Of a stretch of 47,883 nt of DNA, positions 25,705 through 34,756 are shown piece after piece. The stretch's first letter is position 1; every line of letters starts with the position of its first letter. Location: the NCBI GenBank assembly GCA_026391715.1, contig JAPLDO010000169.1, positions 1-47,883 on the forward strand, in the 5' to 3' direction. The notes under the pieces are model-generated. The model searched no databases, had not been told where the DNA came from, and saw nothing but the letters and a program-made list of their open reading frames with translations. The translations under genes and the position numbers were made by a program. Origin of the DNA: Bacteroidota bacterium. Its GTDB lineage: Bacteria; Bacteroidota; Bacteroidia; Bacteroidales; FEN-979.

Positions 25705-28700
25705 TTAAATCCATTTAACGAGATTAAAATCCTGCCGGTGCGGCAACAGCGGACTTTTAGGGAATACCCTGAAAACAAAGTCATATACGCCGGCCTGGTT
25801 GATAGGGATATCGCAACCAAAAGCGACGAGATTTTTCTCGGATTTCACCAGAACCATCTCTTCTTTGAAACTTGGCTCCTTCACTTCATCATTGATTTTC
25901 TTTCCAAAAAGAACTTCGATACCGATATCAGTGCCGGATAGTTCATTGAGATCAAGTACGATTTCAGCCTTGAATGACTCGCCCAGCGAAAGTGGTTTTT
26001 GGTTGGAGTCAGGGGTTTTCATTGAAATAACCTCAATACTCTCCCAACCCCGCATGACTTTGCGTTTCCAGCTTGCAATATGGCGCGCCATTTCGTAGTT
26101 CTTGCCGGTCATAATCCTGGAACGTTTAAAGAGAGGATTGTAATACTGACGAATGTAATCGTCGAGCTGGCGTTTCATGGTAAAATGTGGCGCTATTTCT
26201 GAGATTGTATTTTTAATATATGAAACCCATTTTTCAGGAACGTTTTTATCATTCACCTCATAATATCTCGGAACGATTTCTTCCTCAAGGATAGTGTAAA
26301 TAGTTTCAGCGTCAAGTTCATCCTGGAACTGATGGTTATCATAAGTAGCCTCTTCCTGAAGCGCCCATCCTGCATTTGGACGGTAACCTTCTGCCCACCA
26401 ACCATCGAGTACGCTAAAGTTTACTACTCCGTTCATCACTGCTTTTTCGCCGCTCGTACCAGATGCTTCAAGGGGACGCGTAGGTGTATTCAACCAAATG
26501 TCAACACCTTTGATAAGGTATTTTGCCAGCTCCATATCGTAATTTTCGAAAAAGAATATTTTTCCGATAAATTCTGGGACATGAGAAATTTCGTAGATTC
26601 GCTTAATAAGATCCTGACCTGCCTTATCATTTGGATGCGCTTTACCGGCAAACATAAATTGTACTGGCTTTGTTTTGCTGTTCACAATTCTCGATAGCCG
26701 GTCGAGATTACTAAATAGCAAGTGAGCTCTTTTATATGTAGCAAACCGCCGGGCAAAACCAATTGTAAGCGCTTTTGGGTTTGCTGATTCGCGGATTTTA
26801 AAAATAAGTTTTGGATTTTCATGCCGGCGGGTCATATCGTCATAGAGATGTTGCAAAAGATATTCGGTCATCTGATCCTTCTGCTTCATTTTGGTTTTCC
26901 AGATAATTTCATCATCAACCTGATGAATTTTTTTCCAGTATTGAGGATTTGACTGATCTTCAAAAAATCCATCACCGAACTCCTTACTATACAACTGCAT
27001 CCATGATTTGGCAGTCCAGGTAGGCAGATGTACGCCATTTGTAACGTAACCTATATGCAGTTCTTCGGGATAATAACCAGGGTAAAGCGTTACCAGCATT
27101 TCGCGGGTAACTCTACCATGTATCTTACTAACGCCGTTGATCTCCTGTGAGCACTTTGCAGCCAGTACGCTCATCGAAAATTTTTCATTCGCTTCATTGT
27201 CCACCATCCGTCCAAGATTCATAAACTGCTCCCATTTCAGATTAAGATGATCAGGGTAGTGAGATAAATAGCGGCGAAGAAGATCTTCAGGGAATGTGTC
27301 ATGTCCTGCGGGAACAGGCGTATGCGTTGTAAACAAAGTTGAAGAGCGAACGACCTCGAGCGCTTGTGGAAAAGTAAGTTTTTCGTTTTGAATAAGTTTA
27401 CGTAGTCTTTCAAGACCGATAAAAGCTGAATGACCTTCATTACTGTGAAAAACATCAGGTTTTAATCCCATTGCATCGAGCATTCTTATTCCGCCTATTC
27501 CAAGCAGAATTTCCTGACGAAGCCGGTTTTCAAGGTCGCCGCCATACAACTGGTGAGTAATGCTGCGGTCGGCTTCTTCATTTTCCTCAATATCAGTATC
27601 CATCAGATATAAAGGCACACGCCCCACATCGCACCGCCAGATTTTGGCATACATTGTACGACCTGGCAAAGCGAAAGTAATTTTAAGCCAGTTGCCTTCT
27701 GCATCGCGAATGGGGATTAATGGAAGATGAGTAAATTTTTGCGGAGTATAAATGGCAATCTGATCGCCGAATATTGACAAAGATTGGGTAAAATATCCAT
27801 ATCTGTAAAGAAGCCCGACGCCGGCAATGTTATAATTGGAATCGCTTGCTTCTTTCAGGTAGTCGCCCGCAAGCATGCCAAGACCGCCGGAGAAAATCTT
27901 TACGGTATCGTGCAAACCATACTCCATACTGAAGTAGGCAACCATGTCTCTTGGTTTTTCACTCGCTTTTGCCATATAAGCATCAAATGCGGCAGTGACT
28001 TTAACCAATTTATTTACAAATTTCTCATTGATGCTTAAATCCTGTAATTCATTGTACGACAATGATTCAATAAGAGCGATAGGATTAAATTTCAAAGCGT
28101 ACCATCGTTCTTTATTAATCATTTCGAACAACTCTGAACCTTCGTAATTCCATGACCACCAAAGGTTTTTTGCCAACCGTTCAATACTGGAAAGGTTATC
28201 TGGAAGCCGCTGCTGAATCAGTACTTTTTTCCATTCAGGTTTAGCATAAATCGATATCTTCGATGAAGGTGTAAGTACCTGAGGCTGTTTGCCTGCATAT
28301 TGTTCAGCTCTCGACGCTGCAATTTCCAATGTTTCCGAATAAACTTTCAAGTAATTGTTGATCAGATCGCTCCATTGGGCAGTACGGGAAATCTCCCATG
28401 CTTTTATCCTGCTTTTGATAATATCCTTCTCCGACTTTGAAGCGCAGCTAAATATATGTTTTACTATTGCCTCAACCACTTCATGGTCATTGTCATCATT
28501 ACGATCAACCACTGCGGTACAATCTTTCAAGTTTGGAAAGAGTTTTCTAATCCATTGCCCAAAGCCTGAAACAGATGTGAGGATGGTGGGAATGTGAAAT
28601 GATAAACTTTCCAGCGCAGAATAACCCCAGGGTTCATAATATGATGGAAAAACAGCGCCATCAAAACCAATCAGGAGATCATAATATTTCAGGTTGAATA

Positions 28701-29952
28701 CGCCATCAGCGCCATCAAGGTAAGTAGGAATATAAACTACTTTGACATGGTCTTCAGGGCGATTCATCAATCCATTTTCTTTAATTTTCCTCAGGATCAG
28801 ATCATTTTCCGGTTCAGGAAGACTATGTGTACAATAATCTTCGGTACGGGCATGGCTGTATTCTTTTAACCTGATTCTGTCGAGCAAATCCTTTTTCGGT
28901 CCTATATGACCCGTAGAAACTGCAATAAATGCTACGATAGTCTGAGGAAGTTTCGACTGTTTGTTAAGTAACCCGAGCGAATCAATAAAGACCGACAACC
29001 CCTTATTTCTCATCTCATTTCTACCGCTGGTAAGAATGAGAATTGTATCCTTTGCAAGTTGCTGACCTGTTAACCCTGAAGCAACTTCGATGAGTTTTTC
29101 ACGAGCGTAAGAACGTTTTTCAATAAATGTTTCCTTACCTGGCACCCATGCGTCATCAAAGCCGTTGGGGGTAAGTATCTCGGCTTCTTTATTGAGAAAA
29201 TGACGACATTCGTTATTTAATATATCGCTTTGGGTGGTAAAGGAATCTGCCTCGTTTGCCGACAATTTCTCCAATGAGTATTTTGCCAATACGCCAAACT
29301 GTCTCGCAATGGTTTCAGCATTATAATTTTCAAGGTTTTTATAAAGCGGCAGTCCGTTTGAAGCAATAGTTCTTCCGACCACAGTTGCATGAGCGGTAAA
29401 TACAGTGCCTATTTGAGGCGCCCGCTCCTTTATATATAAAACTCCCGTTCCGGTAAGCCATTCGTGAAATTGGGCAATTATTTTATCGTGATGGGAAAGG
29501 TTATAGTTATAGAAACTTTCAATTACCTTTCCGGCAGCATATCCAAAAAAAGCAGGTTCAACGTAATCCCAGTTTCCACTAAGGGAATCAAGTTTATAAC
29601 GTTCCCAGAAATGGGCAAATATTTTATCCTTTTCAGAAAAATAGGAGGTGAAATCTATAAGAATTACAATTGGTTTCCCAGGTATGTTCCATCTGCCTAC
29701 TTTTAACCTGAAGCCTTGTGATTCAGCAATTTCACGCCATGATTTGAATAAAAATTTATCTTCAAGAAAATCCGGATTCTGAGTAGTTTCCTTCCATACA
29801 TCAGGACCGATAAGAATGTAATTGTCCTTATATTCCTCTACCAGTACCCGCGCTTTGGTAGCGATGGCTGTATAAATACCTCCAACCTTATTACAAACTT
29901 CCCAACTTGTTTCGAACAAGTAATCGGGAATCATGAGTTGCATATCCTTCAT
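25705..29952 (-). CDS. Glycogen synthase (GT3)-alpha-glucan phosphorylase (GT35) fusion
   Basis: A 1,415-residue fusion of two opposing glycogen enzymes. Residues about 1-560 form a eukaryote-type GT3 glycogen synthase: ETSWEVCNKVGGIYTAIATKA, QFHEWLTGTGVLYIK, TVFTAHATVVGR, and FPSYYEPWGYSALESLSF near the C-terminal lobe. After a linker, residues about 590-1280 form a GT35 alpha-glucan phosphorylase: NLWWSWNYEGSELF, YFSMEYGLHDTVKIFSGGLGMLAGD, HSNEGHSAF, TTHTPVPAGHD, and the PLP-lysine block EASGTSGEKAVMNGVVNFSVLDGWW. A beta-rich C-terminal domain (about 1300-1415) resembles an added carbohydrate-binding or regulatory module. Such fusions are characteristic of Bacteroidota. The gene starts 5 bp after the GH57 gene in a tight operon. 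Confidence 0.92.
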   Translation of the reverse strand: MKDMQLMIPDYLFETSWEVCNKVGGIYTAIATKARVLVEEYKDNYILIGPDVWKETTQNPDFLEDKFLFKSWREIAESQGFRLKVGRWNIPGKPIVILIDFTSYFSEKDKIFAHFWERYKLDSLSGNWDYVEPAFFGYAAGKVIESFYNYNLSHHDKIIAQFHEWLTGTGVLYIKERAPQIGTVFTAHATVVGRTIASNGLPLYKNLENYNAETIARQFGVLAKYSLEKLSANEADSFTTQSDILNNECRHFLNKEAEILTPNGFDDAWVPGKETFIEKRSYAREKLIEVASGLTGQQLAKDTILILTSGRNEMRNKGLSVFIDSLGLLNKQSKLPQTIVAFIAVSTGHIGPKKDLLDRIRLKEYSHARTEDYCTHSLPEPENDLILRKIKENGLMNRPEDHVKVVYIPTYLDGADGVFNLKYYDLLIGFDGAVFPSYYEPWGYSALESLSFHIPTILTSVSGFGQWIRKLFPNLKDCTAVVDRNDDNDHEVVEAIVKHIFSCASKSEKDIIKSRIKAWEISRTAQWSDLINNYLKVYSETLEIAASRAEQYAGKQPQVLTPSSKISIYAKPEWKKVLIQQRLPDNLSSIERLAKNLWWSWNYEGSELFEMINKERWYALKFNPIALIESLSYNELQDLSINEKFVNKLVKVTAAFDAYMAKASEKPRDMVAYFSMEYGLHDTVKIFSGGLGMLAGDYLKEASDSNYNIAGVGLLYRYGYFTQSLSIFGDQIAIYTPQKFTHLPLIPIRDAEGNWLKITFALPGRTMYAKIWRCDVGRVPLYLMDTDIEENEEADRSITHQLYGGDLENRLRQEILLGIGGIRMLDAMGLKPDVFHSNEGHSAFIGLERLRKLIQNEKLTFPQALEVVRSSTLFTTHTPVPAGHDTFPEDLLRRYLSHYPDHLNLKWEQFMNLGRMVDNEANEKFSMSVLAAKCSQEINGVSKIHGRVTREMLVTLYPGYYPEELHIGYVTNGVHLPTWTAKSWMQLYSKEFGDGFFEDQSNPQYWKKIHQVDDEIIWKTKMKQKDQMTEYLLQHLYDDMTRRHENPKLIFKIRESANPKALTIGFARRFATYKRAHLLFSNLDRLSRIVNSKTKPVQFMFAGKAHPNDKAGQDLIKRIYEISHVPEFIGKIFFFENYDMELAKYLIKGVDIWLNTPTRPLEASGTSGEKAVMNGVVNFSVLDGWWAEGYRPNAGWALQEEATYDNHQFQDELDAETIYTILEEEIVPRYYEVNDKNVPEKWVSYIKNTISEIAPHFTMKRQLDDYIRQYYNPLFKRSRIMTGKNYEMARHIASWKRKVMRGWESIEVISMKTPDSNQKPLSLGESFKAEIVLDLNELSGTDIGIEVLFGKKINDEVKEPSFKEEMVLVKSEKNLVAFGCDIPINQAGVYDFVFRVFPKSPLLPHRQDFNLVKWI

Positions 29953-29957
29953 GATTT

Positions 29958-31355
29958 CTATTTTGATTTTTTTGTTTCTTTTCCTGATTTTTTAACAACC
30001 TTATCTTTGGGCTTTGCAACCGGTTTTACGGTTTCAGTTTTTTTTCCGCCGATCTTTTTAGATTTTTCCGATATTGGTTTTGGTTTAGTTTCCGCACTTT
30101 TTATTTCCACAACCTTTTCGTCATGTTTAATCTTATCCTCTTCTTCGGATTTTTGCAAAATTTCACGGTTTAGAAATTCATCCACCCGGATCATAAAATC
30201 AGATAATACATTCATGTAGTTTATGAATGCTTCGTAAGGTGAACCGTAGGGATTAAAATATTTATGTACTTCGCCTGATGAAAACCATTTCGTACACATG
30301 TAATAAAAATGGTTGCTGGTTTGAAGATACAACCAGTCGCGCCGGATACCAGGGTCATCACAATTTTTTACTTTTAATTCATAAGAATAAAGTTTTGAAA
30401 ACGCCTCATCCTGTAGTTCGTTTCCAAACCACGCAGTCAGGTCGCGTTCTTCATCTGCCCAGGAAATGGGGTGAGGAACGGAAATCGCTGCAATGGGTTG
30501 TAATTCATGATAGAGAATCTCAGGAGTTTCAAAAGAGAAATTCGATTTTGAAAAGACTGTGGAAGGAAGATGTTTGAAAAATTCGAATATTCCCGTTTCT
30601 TTCCATTGATGTTCGCCAATGGTTTCATAATCAATAAATAGGTTTACAACCTCTTCTTTCTTATCAATAGTATTGAGCCATTTCACAAATTTTTCGGTAG
30701 TCATGGGCCATTCCGACCAATCCTGGTTTGAAAATCTGAAGGTGAGGTCGTCACTCAGTTGATAATTCCGTAAAAGAACTTTCAATTTCGGATTGATTTT
30801 ATTGCAATAAATATAATTCGGACTCTTCCAACCCAATACGTGTTTGGCTCCTTCTGTCAGCATAGTATGGAATCCCAAATCGGCAACCATCTCGCCGATA
30901 CCGTCGGAATAGATAAGTTCAGTATTTCTGAAAGTGGTAGGGCGTTTTCCAAACAACTCTTCAATTTTAGCTGTATGAAGATGAATTTGTCTGATAAATT
31001 CATTCCTGCTTCCAAGAGAAGCGAGGGAATGCGCATAAGTTTCAGCAATAAATTCAACCTGCCCAGTATCGGCTAACTGCCTGAAACTCTGAATTACTTC
31101 AGGTGTATAAGTTTCCATTTGTTCAAGTGCAGTTCCGGAAATGGAATAACTGATTTTAAACGCTGTACCGAATTCTCTGATAAGACTTAGCATCAGATTA
31201 TTGGCTGGAATATAACATTTCTCAGCAACCCGACGAATGATGTGACGGTTCTGATAGTCGTCGTAATAGTGGTGATCCTGTCCGATGTTGAAAAACCGGT
31301 AAGTTCTCAACCGAAATGGTTGATGAACCTGAAAATAGAGGCAAATGGATCTCAT
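29958..31355 (-). CDS. GH57 family alpha-glucanase (alpha-amylase-like) with basic tail
   Basis: Glycoside hydrolase family 57 enzyme of 465 residues, probably acting on alpha-1,4-glucan or as a 4-alpha-glucanotransferase. The N-terminal motif FQVHQPFRLRTY contains H11-Q12-P13. The nucleophile is E146 in FRNTELIYSD and the acid/base is D242 in FIDYETIGEHQW. AETYAHSLASL supplies the substrate-binding block. No signal peptide is visible, so it acts in the cytosol on glycogen. Residues 402-465 form a low-complexity tail made mostly of Lys, Glu, Pro, Val and Ser that lies outside the GH57 domain. The neighbours are GT4, the synthase-phosphorylase fusion and a debranching enzyme. The precise specificity cannot be read from sequence. 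Confidence 0.9.
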   Translation of the reverse strand: MRSICLYFQVHQPFRLRTYRFFNIGQDHHYYDDYQNRHIIRRVAEKCYIPANNLMLSLIREFGTAFKISYSISGTALEQMETYTPEVIQSFRQLADTGQVEFIAETYAHSLASLGSRNEFIRQIHLHTAKIEELFGKRPTTFRNTELIYSDGIGEMVADLGFHTMLTEGAKHVLGWKSPNYIYCNKINPKLKVLLRNYQLSDDLTFRFSNQDWSEWPMTTEKFVKWLNTIDKKEEVVNLFIDYETIGEHQWKETGIFEFFKHLPSTVFSKSNFSFETPEILYHELQPIAAISVPHPISWADEERDLTAWFGNELQDEAFSKLYSYELKVKNCDDPGIRRDWLYLQTSNHFYYMCTKWFSSGEVHKYFNPYGSPYEAFINYMNVLSDFMIRVDEFLNREILQKSEEEDKIKHDEKVVEIKSAETKPKPISEKSKKIGGKKTETVKPVAKPKDKVVKKSGKETKKSK

Positions 31356-31359
31356 ATAA

Positions 31360-32646
31360 TCAAATTTTTACAGCTTTATTATACACATCAAGAATATTTT
31401 GGGCGGCATTTTCCCAGATCAGATTGTCAACCTCGGTTTTACCATAGCGGACAAACATTTTACGAAGACCCTCGTAGTGAAGAATTCCATAAATTGCATC
31501 TGCAAGCGCATCAACGTCCCAGAAGTCAACTTTCAAGGCATGTTGTAATACTTCGGCAACGCCGGATTGTTTGGAAATAACCACAGGAACATTTGACCGC
31601 ATGGCTTCAAGTGGCGAGATGCCAAAAGGTTCTGAAACCGAGGGCATGACATAAACATCGCTCATTGCAAACATGGTGTCAACTTCCGGACCTGCAAGAA
31701 AACCGGTAAAATGAAATTTTGTTGAAATCTTCAGTTGCGCAACCCTTCTAATCATCTTGTTCAACAAATCGCCTGAACCAGCCATTACAAACCGAACATT
31801 GGAATCTCTTTTAAGGATCTTATTGGCTGCTTCGACAAAATAATCAGGACCTTTCTGATAGGTAACTCGTCCGAGGAAAGTGACAACTTTCTCCTTCACA
31901 TGTTTTGTAACTCCATCCAATTCAGGACGATCAACAGGTTCAACGGCGTTATGCACCGTAATTACCTTTTCAGCCGGAATGCCATAGCGATCAATCACGA
32001 TTTGCCTCGTCAGATTACTTACCGTTATAACCAAATCAGCTTCATTCATTCCCTGATACTCAATGTCATATACTGGTTTATTTACGTGTTCGCCGGAGCG
32101 GTCAAATTCAGTTGCATGAACATGAACAACGAGTGGTTTACCGGAGATTTTTTTTGCTGCAATTCCGGCAGGATAGGTTAACCAGTCGTGTGCATGAATC
32201 ACATCAAATTCATTGGCAGAGGCTATTGAGGAGGCAACCAGTGCATATCGGGAAACTTCCTCCATCAGATTTGGACCGTATTTACCTGAAAAGGAGTACT
32301 GCTTTGAGAACACAGAATGAGTTTCAGTTTTTTCAATGAGCCGCTCCTGGATTACTGCCCGCTCAAATTCTTCCGGATCAAGATATGGAACCAGATTTGA
32401 TCCAACTTCCATAAACTGAATCTTTTCCCAGAATTCTTTTGTCTGTGAACTAGTGAAATCAAGAATAACATCACTGGCATTTACCAGCCGAAAACCATCT
32501 TTAGTTTCATCTCCAAAGGCTTTCGGAACGACAAAGATGACGTCAACTCCATTTTTAACCAGACCCTTTGTCAATCCAAAGCAGGCTGTTCCAAGTCCTC
32601 CGGTTATATGAGGTGGAAATTCCCACCCGAACATTAACACACGCAT
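31360..32646 (-). CDS. GT4 family glycosyltransferase, probably glycogen-related
   Basis: GT-B glycosyltransferase of 428 residues. The N-terminal MRVLMFGWEFPPHITGGLGTACFGLTKGL resembles starch/glycogen synthase-type openings (the acceptor-side G-G-L motif). It continues with DVIHAHDWLTYPAG, KPLVVHVHATEFDR and VTVSNLTRQIVIDRYGIPAEKV, then TFLGRVTYQKGPDYFVEAA and SEPFGISPLEAM, which holds the E-x7-E nucleotide-sugar motif. Genes like this in Bacteroidota glycogen clusters are annotated as glycosyltransferase family 4 or glycogen synthase. Transfer of glucose from ADP- or UDP-glucose to an alpha-glucan is likely but unproven. It starts 49 bp after the debranching enzyme and ends 4 bp before GH57, so it is part of the same operon. 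Confidence 0.85.
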   Translation of the reverse strand: MRVLMFGWEFPPHITGGLGTACFGLTKGLVKNGVDVIFVVPKAFGDETKDGFRLVNASDVILDFTSSQTKEFWEKIQFMEVGSNLVPYLDPEEFERAVIQERLIEKTETHSVFSKQYSFSGKYGPNLMEEVSRYALVASSIASANEFDVIHAHDWLTYPAGIAAKKISGKPLVVHVHATEFDRSGEHVNKPVYDIEYQGMNEADLVITVSNLTRQIVIDRYGIPAEKVITVHNAVEPVDRPELDGVTKHVKEKVVTFLGRVTYQKGPDYFVEAANKILKRDSNVRFVMAGSGDLLNKMIRRVAQLKISTKFHFTGFLAGPEVDTMFAMSDVYVMPSVSEPFGISPLEAMRSNVPVVISKQSGVAEVLQHALKVDFWDVDALADAIYGILHYEGLRKMFVRYGKTEVDNLIWENAAQNILDVYNKAVKI

Positions 32647-32695
32647 TTTATTGTTGATTTAGCATTTACAATTTAGATTACTTATCTTCCATGAA

Positions 32696-34639
32696 TTATT
32701 CAAATTTTTTAATCAGGTAACCGATACGAAGCAATTCGGCAACGGAGGATGATTGGGAGATGGCTCCACGCCCCTGATGTGGCGGATCTCCGTCATAAAT
32801 TTCGGAGATTGTGCCGATGCCGTGTTCGGTCATCACAGGTTCAAATTCAGCATATATTGTTTTAACGAGCGAGATACCGCTTTTTCCATGAATCCGGAGA
32901 TAACCTTCCACAAAATGCCCCAGCAACCAGGGTGATACTGATCCCTGATGATATGCCGCTTCGCGCTCATTCTGATTTCCCTGGTAAATCCCTTTGTAAA
33001 CGGGACTTTTCGGAGTCAATGTTCTCAAGCCGCGCGGCGTCAGAAGCTCCTGTTTTACCCGGCTGAGTATTTCTTTCCTGATTTCTTCTTTCACCGGACT
33101 ATAAGGCAAAGAAGTGGCAATAACCATGTTTGGTCTGACTGCCCAATCTTTATATTCACCGTCAATATAGTCGGCGAGGTAATGTTTTTCGGGGTTCCAG
33201 AATGCTTTGAAAAATGAATCCGGTATCATTTCTGCAAGAGGTTCCCATTCTTCAATAAACTTCTGATCGCATGCCAGAGCGGCAACCTCAAGGCTAAACC
33301 GGATGGCATTATACCATAATGCATTAATTTCCACTGCCTTGCCCATCCTTGGCGTAACAGGCTTACCATTTGAAAATGCATCCATCCAAGTAAGCGCCAT
33401 CCCATGAACGCCGGCATAAATCAATCCGTCGGGTTCCATGTGTATATTGAAATCCATACCCTTGCGATAACTTTCAAGGATAAGTTTCATCTTTTTCCCG
33501 TATTCCTTCCAAATTTTATGATGTTCGCCGGTGAAATCGGCATATTGCTGTAATGTCCAGAAAAACCATAGCGAGGTATCGGCGGCGCTATAAATTGCGC
33601 TTGAACCACTGCCGAAAAGCGGAAATAAAGGTCCGTTCATTTCCGAAACCATAGTGTCAATTACCGATTTGCAGGTTTGGATATCGCCATTAACCAAGGT
33701 TAAGCCAGGTAAAGAAACAAATGTGCTTCTGCCGGAACGTCCGAACCAAGGAAAACCAGCCATAATTTCTGTGCTTTTTCCTTTTTTTACAATAAACTGC
33801 TGAGCTGAATTTATCAAACAGTGGATAAAACTATCTCTCGGAATTCTTTTCTCGAGTTCGGCATTAAAAGCCCGTTTCATACCCGCAGGGGCAAGTTCCT
33901 GAGTGCCTGCCGCAAAGTAAATGCTTTCCCCCATTTTAATCTCCAGTTCAAAAAAACCAGGAACGTAAAGGTCCTCCTGATAATCGTATCCACGATTCAT
34001 TTCTTCCTGGTATTCAATGTTGTAGTACCAATCGGGAACATGGGTATATTCGACGTCGTTGGAAAACTGTAGAAAAAGATCGGTATATCCCTGGTACATT
34101 CTCACTTTTATACCATTAGCAACCTTTTCATATTTTTTATCAACGAAAATATTTTCTTTGCTTAATGAATGGATATTCCTGAAAGCAAGAAACGGAGTAA
34201 ACCTCAACTTTGTTGGAGAATGGGCTTCGACCAAAGTATATTTGATAATCATGCGATCATCTTTGGAGGTAAAAACCATCTCTTTGGTAAGAATCACTCC
34301 ACCAACGCGATAAGTCATTTTTGGATATGGTTCAGTAACAAAATCCCTAAGGTATTTATGTCCTTTTGGATTATATTTGCCGCCTGGAAACTTGTGAATA
34401 CCAAGGTTAAAATCAGACTCCATCTGGATAATCGTTTCATCAAGTGATGAAAGAAGCACATGATTTTCATGATCAATCCCTGGTTGAGGGGTAATAAGCA
34501 TACCATGATATTTCCGCGTATTGCAGTTTATTATGGTTGAATTGGCGTAAGAACCAGCCCTGTTAGCCCGCAATAATTCACGGTTTAACGAGTATTCGAG
34601 GTTCACCAACTGGCTTTTATCAAAATTGATATAACTCAT
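32696..34639 (-). CDS. Glycogen debranching enzyme (amylo-alpha-1,6-glucosidase)
   Basis: Cytosolic glycogen debranching enzyme of 647 residues. The N-terminal domain (about 1-240) begins SLNRELLRANRAGSYANSTIINCNTRKYHGMLITPQP, the bacterial GDE-N signature. The C-terminal (alpha/alpha)6 barrel has IMAGFPWFGRSGRSTFVSLPGL, DTSLWFFWTLQQYADFTG, MTWMDA-like ALTWMDAFSNGKPVTPRMGKAVEINALWYNA, and SPWLLGHFVEGYLRIHG. The acid residues in TWMDA and the GTISEIYDGDPPHQGRGAISQSSSVAELLR region match the family's catalytic glutamate/aspartate positions. It opens the glycogen operon, with a promoter-like box on the same strand at 34693-34700. Together these genes cover synthesis, phosphorolysis, hydrolysis and debranching of one storage polymer. 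Confidence 0.93.
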   Translation of the reverse strand: MSYINFDKSQLVNLEYSLNRELLRANRAGSYANSTIINCNTRKYHGMLITPQPGIDHENHVLLSSLDETIIQMESDFNLGIHKFPGGKYNPKGHKYLRDFVTEPYPKMTYRVGGVILTKEMVFTSKDDRMIIKYTLVEAHSPTKLRFTPFLAFRNIHSLSKENIFVDKKYEKVANGIKVRMYQGYTDLFLQFSNDVEYTHVPDWYYNIEYQEEMNRGYDYQEDLYVPGFFELEIKMGESIYFAAGTQELAPAGMKRAFNAELEKRIPRDSFIHCLINSAQQFIVKKGKSTEIMAGFPWFGRSGRSTFVSLPGLTLVNGDIQTCKSVIDTMVSEMNGPLFPLFGSGSSAIYSAADTSLWFFWTLQQYADFTGEHHKIWKEYGKKMKLILESYRKGMDFNIHMEPDGLIYAGVHGMALTWMDAFSNGKPVTPRMGKAVEINALWYNAIRFSLEVAALACDQKFIEEWEPLAEMIPDSFFKAFWNPEKHYLADYIDGEYKDWAVRPNMVIATSLPYSPVKEEIRKEILSRVKQELLTPRGLRTLTPKSPVYKGIYQGNQNEREAAYHQGSVSPWLLGHFVEGYLRIHGKSGISLVKTIYAEFEPVMTEHGIGTISEIYDGDPPHQGRGAISQSSSVAELLRIGYLIKKFE

Positions 34640-34692
34640 TTTGTGTGATTTACATTAATTTTGGTCAAAATTAGAGAGAAAAAAATGATTTG

Positions 34693-34719
34693 CAAAGTTA
34701 CAATATTCTGGGCTTTCAA
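34693..34719 (-). promoter_or_regulatory. Promoter for the glycogen operon
   Basis: On the minus strand, 34700-34693 reads TAACTTTG, a match to TAnnTTTG. A minus-strand TTG at 34719-34717 sits 16 bp upstream as a possible -33 element. The debranching-enzyme ATG is at 34639, giving a leader of about 45 nt. Confidence 0.5.
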
Positions 34720-34722
34720 CGT

Positions 34723-34730
34723 TACATTTG
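34723..34730 (+). promoter_or_regulatory. -7-like box for the lipoprotein gene
   Basis: TACATTTG matches TAnnTTTG and lies 26 bp before the ATG at 34757. No clear -33 element is visible. It is back to back with the glycogen-operon promoter in a 117-bp divergent space. Confidence 0.4.
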
Positions 34731-34756
34731 AGTGTTTTGATTATAAATGACTTCTA

